Part shown: one piece after another, positions 19,764 through 29,460 of the stretch
Position numbering within the stretch: the first letter of the stretch is position 1
How the letters are laid out: every line of letters starts with the position of its first letter
Assembly (NCBI RefSeq): GCF_035818615.1
Contig: NZ_JAYKZY010000002.1
Location: 3,350,501 to 3,414,500, forward strand
Length of the DNA stretch: 64,000 nt
Direction of reading: 5' to 3'
Origin: Sphingobium sp. CR2-8
GTDB taxonomy: Bacteria; Pseudomonadota; Alphaproteobacteria; Sphingomonadales; Sphingomonadaceae
The notes under the pieces: generated by a model
What the model saw: only the letters and a program-made list of their open reading frames with translations
What the model was told of the DNA's origin: nothing
Database searches by the model: none
Translations under genes and position numbers: made by a program

Positions 19764-20912
19764 ATGGGAAAGCTTTCAACAACTGGCGTCAAAGCGGCAT
19801 CACGACCCGGCCGAATAGGCGATGGCGATGGTCTCTTTTTGATCGTGCAGCCTGGCGGAACGAAAAGTTGGGTCTGCAGGGTGCAGAAAAACGGCAACAG
19901 GCGCGACTTCGGCCTTGGAAGCGCATCGAAGGTAACTCTTTCGCAGGCCCGCGAGAGGGCGCGTGAAATTCGAACTTGGATGGAGCTCGGCCTCGATCCT
20001 CTGTTCGAGCGCAAGAAGGCGCAGGGCATACCCACTTTCAAGGAAGCGACAGCTAAGGTTCTTGCTGCTCATCGCAAAAGCTGGCGAAACGAAAAGCATG
20101 AGAGCCAATGGCTTCAGACCCTAACCAGCTACGCCTTCCCCCAGATTGGCGATGTGAAGGTAAGCGAGATCACCGGGCCTATGATCCGCAACGTGCTATC
20201 AGAAATCTGGCTATCGAAACCTGAGACAGCCCGGCGGGTACGGCAGAGGATTGGTACTGTGCTGGATTGGGCCTATGCCTGCGGCTATCGCGAGAATGAG
20301 GCCCCGATGCGAGCCCTTAGTAGGGGGCTACCACGCCAGCCCAAGAAGGACGGCCATTTCGCCGCCATGCCCTACACACAGGTACCAGCCTTCATGATGA
20401 GGCTTCGGGACCGCGAATCATACAGCCGTCTGGCGTTGGAGTTTACGATCCTGACAGCCGCACGGTCCGGCGAAGTCAGAGGGGCGCTCTGGGAGGAGAT
20501 CGACTTCGAGCTCAAACTTTGGACGATTGCCAAAGATCGTATGAAGGCTAGTCGCGAGCATGTCGTTCCACTCTGTCCGCGCGCCATCCATATTCTACAG
20601 CGCTGCGCCGAATTAAGGGTACGAAATGATGTGATCATCTTTCCCGGTATGCGCGGCAACAAGCCAATGTCAGATATGACATTGACCAAGTTGCTCAAAG
20701 AAATGAAGCAACCTTATACGGCGCATGGTTTCCGTTCAGCATTCAGGGATTGGGTCAGCGAGGAAACCGATCATCCAGGAGATGTTGCAGAGGCTGCGCT
20801 GGCTCATGCAGTCAAGGATAAGACCGAAGCAGCCTATCGCCGTGGCAATCTGCTAGAGAAGCGCCGCAGGCTCATGATCGACTGGGCCACCTACTGCGGA
20901 AACCGCGAATGA
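19764..20912 (+). CDS. Tyrosine-recombinase integrase, P4 type
   Basis: The 382-residue protein has the architecture of P4-like island integrases: an N-terminal DUF4102 arm-binding domain (about residues 10-90, DGLFLIVQPGGTKSWVCR), a SAM-like core-binding domain (95-190) and a catalytic domain (205-375). The catalytic residues are all visible: R in TAARSGEVRG, H-x-x-R in AHGFRSAFRD, H in ALAHAV and the nucleophile Y in AAYRRG. It therefore appears active. It sits directly after tRNA-Ser, the usual arrangement for an integrated island, and reads away from it towards the polysaccharide locus. The ATG at 19764 was chosen over 19728 because family proteins start close to this point. Confidence 0.93.
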   Translation: MGKLSTTGVKAASRPGRIGDGDGLFLIVQPGGTKSWVCRVQKNGNRRDFGLGSASKVTLSQARERAREIRTWMELGLDPLFERKKAQGIPTFKEATAKVLAAHRKSWRNEKHESQWLQTLTSYAFPQIGDVKVSEITGPMIRNVLSEIWLSKPETARRVRQRIGTVLDWAYACGYRENEAPMRALSRGLPRQPKKDGHFAAMPYTQVPAFMMRLRDRESYSRLALEFTILTAARSGEVRGALWEEIDFELKLWTIAKDRMKASREHVVPLCPRAIHILQRCAELRVRNDVIIFPGMRGNKPMSDMTLTKLLKEMKQPYTAHGFRSAFRDWVSEETDHPGDVAEAALAHAVKDKTEAAYRRGNLLEKRRRLMIDWATYCGNRE

Positions 20913-21284
20913 TGGGGACAGCCAGCAACCCATGCAGGTAGCATAGCGTAGAAACGTTACGTAGCCACGATCAACGCGTAGATGGATAACGCCGATGACA
21001 GACGAACGGTTCGCTTGGCCTACTTCATCATCATCGACATTTGCTCTGCGCCTAAATCTGTCTGCGTTTGGCCCACTTTTTCCTTTTTGATATCCCTTCA
21101 AACCAAAAATAATGAGACCCTCTTCGAGGCCGCAGGGGTATCAGTTTTACAGGAATAATAGGAAACATTATGGAGTATCGGCAAAATGCTCGACTATCCC
21201 GGATTTGCGTTAAGTACACCAGCGCCACCAGAATACTGCTGGAAGCACCCCGACAACCTGAGATGCGCGTCAGCCTTGGATAGG
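20913..21284. other. Intergenic stretch, no supported gene
   Basis: These 372 bases between the integrase stop and the convergent galE stop hold only short frames without family features. Base composition is more AT-rich than the chromosome on the left. I see no insertion-sequence ends, tRNA-end copy or strong hairpin. Confidence 0.6.
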
Positions 21285-22277
21285 TTAGTTCAGCTTGCGC
21301 TCCCACGCCAGCGCATGGCTGACGATCTGCGTCAGGTCAGCATGGCGCGGTTCCCACGAAAACTGCGCCATGATCGCGCTGTTGTCGGAAATCAGCGATG
21401 GTGGATCGCCCGCCCGGCGCCCTTCCAGTTTGCGCTTGATCGTCATGTTGGTGACGCGATCGACAGCATCCAGCACTTCGAGCACTGAAAAGCCCCTTCC
21501 ATAGCCGCAGTTCAGCAAATAATTCTCGTTAGGTTTCGCCATCAAAGCCTCCAGCGCCAGCACATGGGCGGCGGCCAGATCGCTGACATGTATGTAGTCG
21601 CGGACACCAGTGCCGTCTGGCGTGTCAAAATCGGTGCCGAACACGCCGACATGGCTGCGCTTGCCCAGAGCAGCTTCTACCGCAACCTTGATCAGATGAG
21701 TTGCGCCTGCCGTCGATTGGCCGGCGCGCCCCTGCGGGTCAGCGCCCGCAACATTAAAATAACGCAGTGCGCAGAAGTTCATCGGGTGCGCCGCCGCAAC
21801 GTCGCGCAGCATATATTCGGTCATCAGCTTCGACATGCCATAGGGGTTGATCGGTCGCTGCAGCGCCGTTTCTCTGACCGGGCTTTCCTCCGGCGTACCA
21901 TAGGTGGCAGCGGTGGAAGAAAAGATGAAGTGCGGCACGCCGATCCGCACCGCGCTTTCGATCAGGTCGCGGGTCTTGGCGCTGTTATTGTGATAATATT
22001 TCAGTGGGTCTTCGACCAATTCCGGCACCACGACGGACCCGGCGAAATGCATGATTGCCTTAATATCATGGTCGTGCAGCGTTGCCTCGACTAGCGGCCG
22101 GTCGGCGATGTCGCCGCGCACCAGTGGCACGCCGGACGGCACGGCCCAGTGGAAGCCGGTGACCAGATTGTCTATCACCACCACGCCATAGCCCGCGTCT
22201 TTCAGCGCTAGCACTGCATGGCTCCCGATATAGCCCGCACCGCCCGTGACTAGTACGGTAGGGAAATCGATCATCAT
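21285..22277 (-). CDS. galE: UDP-glucose 4-epimerase GalE
   Basis: This 330-residue SDR enzyme interconverts UDP-glucose and UDP-galactose. It has the NAD-binding GGAGYIGSH near the N-terminus, the catalytic SSTAATYG serine region and YGMSK (Y-x-x-x-K), and the GalE-type substrate region ALRYFNVAGADPQGRAGQ. An AAGGA Shine-Dalgarno site lies 6-7 bases before the ATG at 22277, which decides the start over an earlier in-frame ATG. It supplies UDP-galactose, probably to the neighbouring polysaccharide locus, and is the first locus gene after the integrase. Confidence 0.95.
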   Translation of the reverse strand: MMIDFPTVLVTGGAGYIGSHAVLALKDAGYGVVVIDNLVTGFHWAVPSGVPLVRGDIADRPLVEATLHDHDIKAIMHFAGSVVVPELVEDPLKYYHNNSAKTRDLIESAVRIGVPHFIFSSTAATYGTPEESPVRETALQRPINPYGMSKLMTEYMLRDVAAAHPMNFCALRYFNVAGADPQGRAGQSTAGATHLIKVAVEAALGKRSHVGVFGTDFDTPDGTGVRDYIHVSDLAAAHVLALEALMAKPNENYLLNCGYGRGFSVLEVLDAVDRVTNMTIKRKLEGRRAGDPPSLISDNSAIMAQFSWEPRHADLTQIVSHALAWERKLN

Positions 22278-22519
22278 GCATATCCTTTTCAAAGATATTG
22301 GTTTTCATAAAAGTGAGGCTGCCCATTGCGCATAGATGATGCGAATATGCTCCCCAGTCATTCCGCTTCCACCATTTTCTTGGGCTGTATTGCGCCGCAA
22401 TCCACGGGATAACCGTGGGAAATGCCCCGTGAAAGCTAGGTAATCGATCGCCAAGGCGGCTCATTCGATCGTTGGATCGAATCAATCGTCATTATGCGTC
22501 GGCAGGTTAGACTTGTCAG

Positions 22520-22554
22520 AAACGGGCAGGCAAAAAGTATTTGCCCGCCCGTTT
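22520..22554 (-). terminator. Strong hairpin terminator after the HAD phosphomannomutase gene
   Basis: Arms 22520-22534 and 22540-22554 are complementary over 14 of 15 positions, with one A/C mismatch and a 5-base loop. The hairpin begins 18 bases after the stop of the minus-strand gene at 22573. The A/T-flanked arms give short T runs on either strand. Confidence 0.7.
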
Positions 22555-22572
22555 GCATACACGTTTCGATGC

Positions 22573-23319
22573 TTATTTCTGACAGGATACAATAGCTGCG
22601 ATCACAGACAATGTTTCTTGAGGATCTCGCACACGCACCGTGTCCAGCCCTAATTCCTTCGCCGGATAATCATTTCCGCCAGGGAATATGGCGTCGCCAA
22701 TGAACATCATAGAATCCAGCGCGATATTACTAGCATCGCGAAGCTTCTTGAGGCCATAGGCCTTGTCCACACCTTCCCGCGTGATATCGATCGACGTGGC
22801 GCCACCCATGTTGATCGACAGGCCGGGAAGACGCTGACGCAAATCCGTCTGAATGATCTTGCGCTTGGCGAAATCGGGATCCCAGATTTCCTTGGCATGA
22901 ATTGGCGCCTGCTGACCAAGCGCAGAAAAAGTGATCTGGCTGCCGCGATCCTCGATCCGTTCCCCCCAGGTCTGTTCGGGGACGAACCCCGTCGCTTCCA
23001 GCGAAGCATCGAACGCGGCGAGAATTTCAGCCTTCTTCACGTCGTCGAACAGTTCCGCATAGACCGTCGTCCATGCGCCCTGCTGATAGGTATAAAGCTT
23101 GGTCCCGGTGGTCGGCATCAACCATAGCTTGGATCGATCTGCACGATCCGGCAATCGACTTGCAACCTGCTTTTCGAACTGCGGCCAATCTCCGCCGGAA
23201 ATCACCGCAACATGGGCGACGCCAAGCAGGTCGGCCAGCGCCTCACCCATGGATGCATCAAGCGGCTGCTTGCTCTCTGCCAATGTTCCGTCGAGGTCAA
23301 AGGCCACCAATTGCTTCAT
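22573..23319 (-). CDS. HAD-IIB phosphatase, eukaryotic-type phosphomannomutase
   Basis: The 248-residue protein starts with the HAD nucleophile motif AFDLDGTL (D8, D10) and has SGGDW for motif II and GDAIFPGGNDYPAKE for motif IV. The GGATSIDIT...KAYGL stretch and the PGGND signature are those of eukaryotic PMM1/PMM2-type phosphomannomutases rather than of simple sugar phosphatases. It would convert mannose 6-phosphate to mannose 1-phosphate for ManC, which is encoded nearby; no ManB/AlgC-type hexomutase is present in the window. A plain HAD-IIB phosphatase role cannot be excluded. It is divergent from the PhyH gene and followed by a strong hairpin. Confidence 0.82.
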   Translation of the reverse strand: MKQLVAFDLDGTLAESKQPLDASMGEALADLLGVAHVAVISGGDWPQFEKQVASRLPDRADRSKLWLMPTTGTKLYTYQQGAWTTVYAELFDDVKKAEILAAFDASLEATGFVPEQTWGERIEDRGSQITFSALGQQAPIHAKEIWDPDFAKRKIIQTDLRQRLPGLSINMGGATSIDITREGVDKAYGLKKLRDASNIALDSMMFIGDAIFPGGNDYPAKELGLDTVRVRDPQETLSVIAAIVSCQK

Positions 23320-23553
23320 GTCATTACTCCGATACGTCTTAGCGACCCGGCCGAAACGATAGTTCAGCAGTTGCCGCCGCTATAAGGCCGATCCGCGGAT
23401 GGCAATCGCTAAATATATTCTGTGTAATTTTATGGACGTGTCGCACAATGCGAGCAAACGGAACCAGCCGTTAGGACCAGATGCGAACCGGCCGGTCATT
23501 CACGGGCTTGATCGGCAATTGCCTTTTCATCCTGTGCGCCCTAGCCAAGGCAC

Positions 23554-24507
23554 ATGATCGATAGACATCTTATGTTGCCCGGTATTCCGCTTATCGAAGC
23601 GCCTTTTGCCAATATGGTGGAGAATGCTTCGGGATTGCACGAAGATGACCGGCCTGTCGCCATGGCGCTGCATAAAAATGGATTTGCAGTCATCGACTTC
23701 CCAGATCCCGACATTATGGAACGCATTGACCGGGTGAAAGTTGGCCTGGCGCCGATGATGGATATAGGTCTCGACGACCGAAACAGCATCAAAGTCGGGG
23801 ACAAGCGTATTCAGGACGCCTGGACATTCGATGAGGATGTAAGGGCCATCGCCGCCAATCCCGAGATGCTGGCTTTGCTTGGGCGGCTATATGGCCGTCC
23901 GGCATTTCCGTTCCAAACGTTGAATTTCCCGGTTGGCACGCAACAGCCGTTGCATACCGACGCCGTGCATTTTTCCAGCCTGCCCGAACGTTTCATGTGC
24001 GGCGTGTGGTTGGCCATGGAAGATATTTCCGACGCAGCGGGGCCGTTGGCCTACGTACCCGGATCGCACCGCTGGCCTATCATGACGAACCTGACCATTG
24101 GACGGCGTGGATTTGGATCGACACTGGAATCCGCGCAGCGCCCGTTCGAGGACGCCTGGCGCATCATGGCCGAAGCGAGCGGCGCACAAACCGAAACGTT
24201 CCTCGCACGCAAGGGGCAGGCTCTGATCTGGTGCGCGAATCTTCTGCATGGAGGAAGCGTCCAGACCGATCCAACCCTGACGCGCTGGTCGCAGGTGACG
24301 CATTATTTCTTCGATGACTGCATCTACTACACGCCCGCCTTTTCAGACGAAGCGGTCGGCAAACTAGATATACGAACAATACTAGACATTGGAGGCGGAT
24401 CGCCAAGACCGGGCCATTTTCTGGGAGAAGATGTGCAGCCGAAGCCCGCCCCGACACCGCGCAGCAAGCGCTGGCTGCGGCGTACGAAGAGACTTCTAGG
24501 CCTGTAG
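23554..24507 (+). CDS. Phytanoyl-CoA dioxygenase (PhyH) family protein
   Basis: A 317-residue Fe(II)/2OG dioxygenase of the PhyH family. The iron triad is visible: H134-T-D136 (QPLHTDAVHF) and H232 (LLHGGSV), with R244 as 2OG ligand. The PGSHRWP phrase is typical of the family. It lies between nucleotide-sugar and glycosyltransferase genes, so it may oxidise a sugar, glycan or lipid precursor; PhyH enzymes act on many small molecules, so the substrate is unknown. Its last 12 bases overlap the end of the convergent 1015-residue glycosyltransferase gene. The C-terminal tail (SKRWLRRTKRLLGL) is basic and could be membrane-associated. Confidence 0.87.
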   Translation: MIDRHLMLPGIPLIEAPFANMVENASGLHEDDRPVAMALHKNGFAVIDFPDPDIMERIDRVKVGLAPMMDIGLDDRNSIKVGDKRIQDAWTFDEDVRAIAANPEMLALLGRLYGRPAFPFQTLNFPVGTQQPLHTDAVHFSSLPERFMCGVWLAMEDISDAAGPLAYVPGSHRWPIMTNLTIGRRGFGSTLESAQRPFEDAWRIMAEASGAQTETFLARKGQALIWCANLLHGGSVQTDPTLTRWSQVTHYFFDDCIYYTPAFSDEAVGKLDIRTILDIGGGSPRPGHFLGEDVQPKPAPTPRSKRWLRRTKRLLGL

Positions 24508-27500
24508 CGATCGCCCTGCATAGGTAAGACGCTGCAACCACATAGCCTGCCGCGCCTGTTGACGCCGGGCCATTGGATTGTCTGTCCCCAGGCGCACGGC
24601 CAGCAAGCGTCCATCCTGGCTGATGTAGGAGTCGTTGACGACCGGCATCCCCCTTGTCAGCGGAACGATTTCGCCCCCGAAATAGCGATGCGCGTCGTAG
24701 CTGATCGCTAAAATCCGCCCCAGACATTCTGCCCCGGTCGCGCTGGAAGGCGCTGCACCATGATCATTTTTCATGGCGCTCTGCACGATCTGGCCGATCA
24801 ATTGCTGAAATTCTGGTTGCCCTGCCTCCGCATAGAGCAGGGTTGTATCGACGGCCCAGGACGCTCCATCTTCCAGGTCGGCCGTTCGGAAACAGGCGAT
24901 CGCCTTGCCGGACGGAACATCGATTGGATTTACCATGCGAAGCCAGGGTTCGACGTAAAGTCCCCCAAGTGCATAAAGAAGACAATAGCGGCCGAATTCC
25001 GCACGGTTCACGGAATTCGCCAACGCATCATAGGTCCAGATAATCTCAGCCGAAAAACGTGACGCGATAAATTCGCGCAAACTGTCATTTGTCCAAACCA
25101 TTTGCCGCGCCTGGCCATGGAGAACTGCGGCGATCCGAAGATTTTCCGCAATCGCCGCGCTTTCGACCGCCGTGATTTCAGCGTCGTCATAAACAATATG
25201 GTGGAGATGGGAGATGACGACGGTCGGCCCGGCCCGATTGGCCGCATCGACCGTTGATGATGAACGCATATCCTGTACATCTTCCTGCCCCAGTTTCTCG
25301 CCGTAAATTTCGCGGCGCTCCCACATTATGCCATAGACGTTGGTACCGCTAAGCCCCACATCCGCCGGTTGCCCCCCTCGTCCCTGCAATCGCGCCGCAA
25401 TCAGGGTGCCGTCACGGTTAACATAGCTAGCGCGATTGAGCATGCCTTCGACCTGCACATTGATCGCTTCGCTGATCTGATACGCTTCAATCCGACCAAA
25501 GGCCGCAAAGACCCGGCCAAACAGGACCGGGCCGGTGGGCGCGAGCGAACTGATGCCATAGTTTTGATTGCGGACATTTTCGAGAACCAAGTCGATGGCT
25601 AGTCGGATTTCCGGTTGCCCAGGCGAGGCGTAGATGATGCTGTTCTGATTCATCCACAGCGCCCCGTGGAGCGGCTTATGCTCACGGAAACAGGCAAGTT
25701 GCTTGCCGGTTGGGATACGCCAACGGGACAGAAACCGGTTGGAAAGATCGCTATATAGCCCGCCATAAACGTAAAGCAGGCAATAGCGTGCCAAGTCTGC
25801 CTTCAGCGCGAAAGCCTGAAGCCGATCGAACGCCACCACAACTTCCGGTTCGAAATGGGTGGAGAGGAACGCGTGCAGTTCGCAACGCCCCCAGAGATGA
25901 TAGCTGGCTTCCGGATGAAAGCGCCGGATGGATTCGATATTGAGCCTTACCGTTTTTGGAAAGGGCTGCAGCAGATCATTGTCCGAGATTAGTATCTGAT
26001 GGATATATTTGAAGTCGACTTCCGTTGCCGCGCCTTCAGCTTCCGGCAGCACAGATCCGTCCGCTCGTCCTGTAATAGCAGCATTTTCCGCGTCATTTTC
26101 AAGCGTCAATGCGTACAGTATCTCAGGAGAACCAGCGGCGCTTTCCCGCAAAGCCTTCTCCGCCAATCGTAGCAGACCATCAGTGTTCCTGCGGACATTC
26201 GCAATCCCCGACACGGGCTTCAGTGTCCCGACCTTTTTGTCCGCCTGAATATAGCGGGCCAGCAGGTCATGAACCGCGATGTCATAGGACGTCACATAGT
26301 TTGTGGGCGCATCCGTCGCAAACCGATTGGGGACAGGGCCGATTTCCTGCCTGATCCAACAGGCAAGATCGGCAATGAAATCGGCGATATCGTCTATCCC
26401 GGGAATGTTGGCCATACTGTCGAAACTGGCTGGTCCAGCCGACTCCTCCAACGGTCTGCCCAGCGCCGCAGAAAATTGTCCACGGACCGTTTCATCCGAG
26501 TAAAATTGAAGCGCAACATTTTGCGCCGTTACCACTTTCTGGCGAATCCTCGGTTCAAGCGCCGCCAGGATACAGGCAGCAAAGTGGTAGATGTCGAAAT
26601 CGCCGGATGCGAAGGGATGACCAACTAGCAGGTCCGCCATAGCGCTGGTCGACCATGCCACCACTGGCAGATGACAGCGCATCGCCTCAAATACCGGAAG
26701 GCCGAAACCTTCATGTTCGGACATGCAAATGAAGGCGTCAGACGAGGCATAAAGCATGGTAAGCTGGGCATCGGATACCAGCCCGGCAAGTATGAGTTCA
26801 ACACCCGTGCCCACGGCAATCGCCGTCAGATCAGTCCAGTAGATGCGAAGCCGTTCTTCCATCGCACCTGCGAAAACTACTCGCACCTTGCGACCAGAAA
26901 ATGCTTGCACCACCGCAGCAATCGATAGGATGTGGCGATGTCCCTTGTGAGGCACGACTCGTCCGACGAACAGGAGTTGAATGACCTCTCCATCCGAAGC
27001 GCGTTGCCTTGGGGGAGGTACGAAATCGCGGGGCTTTGACAAAAAAGCGCTTGCGGGGAAAACCGTATCGACACGTGCTTCATTCGCACCGAGTATGCGC
27101 ATTTGGCGCCGTGTGAATTCGGAATTCACCATGAAACGGACACGGGGAGCCAGAACAAGCCGGGAGATGATGTCAAAGCCCCGGTTGCAGTCCGCAGCGA
27201 AGTCGACATGGTCAACAGCATAGAACCAGGGGGGGGTATTATTGTGCCAGCGGATGACAGCGTTTGGTGCCTTGTCCCGAAGGAACGCATCCATGACAGA
27301 CCAGCCATCGCAGAAATGATAGATGATCGTCGCATCCGGAAAGGTTCCAGCGGCATCCCAGAAATTCTGTACCGGCTCGATCGTGACGTTAGGGTAAAGA
27401 TCATCTGCAAACACATTAGCGAAGATACGAACAGCGCCGGGCTCGGGATGAAGATCGCGTGCGATGCGATACTGGTAAGTGCAGTCAAAACCGACTGAAT

Positions 27501-27543
27501 CGCTGGCCTGTGCAAGATTCTGGATGACAAATGCGATCTTCAC
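24496..27543 (-). CDS. Tri-modular glycosyltransferase: GT4 + GT32-like + degenerate GT32-like
   Basis: This 1015-residue protein has three apparent modules. Residues 1-365 are a GT-B family 4 transferase (FVGRVVPHKGH near 192-202 and SEHEGFGLPVFEAM near 275-288). Residues 370-500 are a helical linker. Residues 510-720 resemble a GT32/capsular-type GT-A transferase with the metal-binding GGLYSDLSNR at 594-603. Residues 773-1000 repeat that fold (RYCLLYALGGLYVEPWLRM), but the DxD position reads V-E-P, so this copy may be inactive. RYCLLY-x-GGLY is shared by both copies, indicating duplication. It probably adds two different sugars to the polymer. It is transcribed with the manA/manC pair, 74 bp downstream of manA. 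Confidence 0.87.
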   Translation of the reverse strand: MKIAFVIQNLAQASDSVGFDCTYQYRIARDLHPEPGAVRIFANVFADDLYPNVTIEPVQNFWDAAGTFPDATIIYHFCDGWSVMDAFLRDKAPNAVIRWHNNTPPWFYAVDHVDFAADCNRGFDIISRLVLAPRVRFMVNSEFTRRQMRILGANEARVDTVFPASAFLSKPRDFVPPPRQRASDGEVIQLLFVGRVVPHKGHRHILSIAAVVQAFSGRKVRVVFAGAMEERLRIYWTDLTAIAVGTGVELILAGLVSDAQLTMLYASSDAFICMSEHEGFGLPVFEAMRCHLPVVAWSTSAMADLLVGHPFASGDFDIYHFAACILAALEPRIRQKVVTAQNVALQFYSDETVRGQFSAALGRPLEESAGPASFDSMANIPGIDDIADFIADLACWIRQEIGPVPNRFATDAPTNYVTSYDIAVHDLLARYIQADKKVGTLKPVSGIANVRRNTDGLLRLAEKALRESAAGSPEILYALTLENDAENAAITGRADGSVLPEAEGAATEVDFKYIHQILISDNDLLQPFPKTVRLNIESIRRFHPEASYHLWGRCELHAFLSTHFEPEVVVAFDRLQAFALKADLARYCLLYVYGGLYSDLSNRFLSRWRIPTGKQLACFREHKPLHGALWMNQNSIIYASPGQPEIRLAIDLVLENVRNQNYGISSLAPTGPVLFGRVFAAFGRIEAYQISEAINVQVEGMLNRASYVNRDGTLIAARLQGRGGQPADVGLSGTNVYGIMWERREIYGEKLGQEDVQDMRSSSTVDAANRAGPTVVISHLHHIVYDDAEITAVESAAIAENLRIAAVLHGQARQMVWTNDSLREFIASRFSAEIIWTYDALANSVNRAEFGRYCLLYALGGLYVEPWLRMVNPIDVPSGKAIACFRTADLEDGASWAVDTTLLYAEAGQPEFQQLIGQIVQSAMKNDHGAAPSSATGAECLGRILAISYDAHRYFGGEIVPLTRGMPVVNDSYISQDGRLLAVRLGTDNPMARRQQARQAMWLQRLTYAGRSLQA

Positions 27544-27617
27544 ACGGAATCCCTAGCTACCCGAAGGTCTATCGTTTCTCTGGGCGCCATAGCATCAGGC
27601 AAGCGAAGATAAATGCA

Positions 27618-28426
27618 TTACCCCATTGATTGGGCAAGAATGGATATGCCGTTGGCGTCGATGTCGAGATCATCGATCGACATAACGAGAGCGCATTGGC
27701 CCGGCTTCACCCATTCACCGCCGACCGTGATGTCGCCTTGCCGTGGAATGACGAGCAATGGCGCCCCGCCATAACGATGGCGCACGTCGGTATCAACTGC
27801 GCCGCAGAGTTGATCCATACGGAAATACGGTCCATCTACAAGAATTGTGGTTTCGCCTGCGACGCGCCTTGAAAGCGAAAGATCATAGATTTCTCCGCGC
27901 GATACTGCCAGCCCTTCTTCCAGATGCAGTTCGCGCGGCCGGCCATAATCGAACAGCCTGTAAGTGATGTCGCTGTTCTGCTGAACTTCGATCAGGCTGA
28001 TCCCGGCGCCAATGGCATGGACCGTATTGGCCGGAATATAAAAGAAATCGCCGACAGCCACCGGATGCCATGTCATCATTGTTTCGATGGAGCCATCCAA
28101 GGCCGCAGCATGAAGCTGTTCCGTGTCTGTATCCAGATCAAAACCGATACCGAGCGTGGCACCAGGTTCTGCATCGATAACCAGCCAACATTCTTCCTTG
28201 CCCTGTTTACCAAGGCCGGCAGCTATCGTCTGCGTATCGGAGGGATGCACCTGAACCGACAATTTTTCGCTGGTAAAGATATATTTGACCAGAAGATCCG
28301 GAATTTCCGGCGGGGGTTCGAACCAGATTTCACCAATCTGTCGGTTGCCGGTGTCCCCAAACACCGGGGCAGGTTTTTTTTCCCCCACGGCTTTTCGACC
28401 TGACGAACTGGCAGGCCGATCGTCAT
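27618..28426 (-). CDS. manA: Mannose-6-phosphate isomerase, class I, frameshifted near the N-terminus
   Basis: ManA interconverts fructose 6-phosphate and mannose 6-phosphate. The body of the protein (GEIWFEPPPE, zinc ligands in VQVHPSD, EECW and NTVHAIG) is read from about 28365 to the stop at 27618. The true N-terminus, MTIGLPVRQVEKPWGKKNLP with the family motif KPWG, is in another frame beginning at ATG 28426, which overlaps the manC stop in ATGA. One extra C in the sense C4 run (28366-28369), or one extra A in the adjacent A8 run (28374-28381), joins the frames as KPWGKKNLPPVFGD. Reading the second frame alone gives an unnatural N-terminal extension to 28475 inside manC. Confidence 0.85.
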
Positions 28427-29460
28427 TGGTTGACTGCACCCAACAGCTTACCCACTTTCTGCGTACCCGCTGCACTGGTGATCAGCACGTCATTACCATC
28501 GACGACCACCATGATGTCGGACAGGCCGATAACAGAAACTCGCGGGCCGTCGCTATCGACCAGGACATTGCGGCAATCCACCAGTTCGACCGTCCCAGCG
28601 ACGGCGTTGCCCTTTTCATCCTGGGGACGGACGGAATGAAGCGCATGCCAATTGCCGATATCGGACCAAGCCATGTCGGCCAGCACCATGGCCGCGCTGT
28701 CGGTCCGTTCCATCACCGCATAATCGATGGATTCTCCGACGATCCCGCCAAAAATATTTGCGTCGGGATAGAAACGCGCGCCGTCGGCGAGACCGGCCGC
28801 AACCGCTGCGCGTGCCGAATTGGCAATGTCAGGCCGATAGGCGCCAAGCTCGCGCATGTAATCGCCAACCCGAAACGCAAAAATGCCCCCATTCCAAGCA
28901 TAGACACCTTCCGCCAAAAATGCCTTTGCCGTTTCCAGATCGGGCTTTTCACGGAAGGACGCGGTCCGAAAGCCATGTTCGCCGAGCGGTTCGCCCCGCT
29001 TGATATAACCAAATCCGGTTTCCGGGGCGGTGGGTTCGATACCGAAAGATACCAGCCAGCCTTCCGCTGCCAAAGCCGCGGCGGCGACGGCGGTGCGCAC
29101 AAAGGCATCCCGATCGCCAATATGATGATCGCTGGGACAGATCAGCATGATGTCGTCGTCGGCCAGCCGACAGGCCGCCAGAGCGATCGCAGCCGCCGTG
29201 TTTTTTGCAGAGGGCTCGACAACAATCGTCGTATCCGACAAGCCGCCGATTTGCGCTTCGACATGTTCGACATGGGCGGTGCCGGTCACCACGACGGGCG
29301 CTGCAAACAAGACCGAATCGCCACAGCGGTTAACCGCTTGTTCGAACAGGGTTTCCTCACCGATCAAGCGGAGGAATGGCTTTGGCTTGACTGCCCTACT
29401 GCGTGGCCAGAGGCGCGTGCCGCTGCCGCCGCAGAGGATGACGGGGGTAATTTTGGTCAC
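28423..29460 (-). CDS. manC: Mannose-1-phosphate guanylyltransferase
   Basis: The 345-residue enzyme makes GDP-mannose from GTP and mannose 1-phosphate. The nucleotide-binding LCGGSGTRLWPRSR lies at the N-terminus, followed by the family motifs FREKPD and WNGGIFAFR. It is shorter than bifunctional ManC/AlgA proteins and lacks their C-terminal isomerase domain, which is here the separate manA gene coupled through ATGA. With the HAD phosphomannomutase it completes GDP-mannose synthesis feeding gmd and fcl. The divergent spacer 29461-29727 holds its promoter. Confidence 0.96.
   Translation of the reverse strand: MTKITPVILCGGSGTRLWPRSRAVKPKPFLRLIGEETLFEQAVNRCGDSVLFAAPVVVTGTAHVEHVEAQIGGLSDTTIVVEPSAKNTAAAIALAACRLADDDIMLICPSDHHIGDRDAFVRTAVAAAALAAEGWLVSFGIEPTAPETGFGYIKRGEPLGEHGFRTASFREKPDLETAKAFLAEGVYAWNGGIFAFRVGDYMRELGAYRPDIANSARAAVAAGLADGARFYPDANIFGGIVGESIDYAVMERTDSAAMVLADMAWSDIGNWHALHSVRPQDEKGNAVAGTVELVDCRNVLVDSDGPRVSVIGLSDIMVVVDGNDVLITSAAGTQKVGKLLGAVNQ

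Noticed and set aside
28427..28475. Extension of manA into manC as the real N-terminus
   Set aside because: The extension has no isomerase character, whereas the KPWG-containing N-terminus lies in the other frame with an ATGA overlap to manC.
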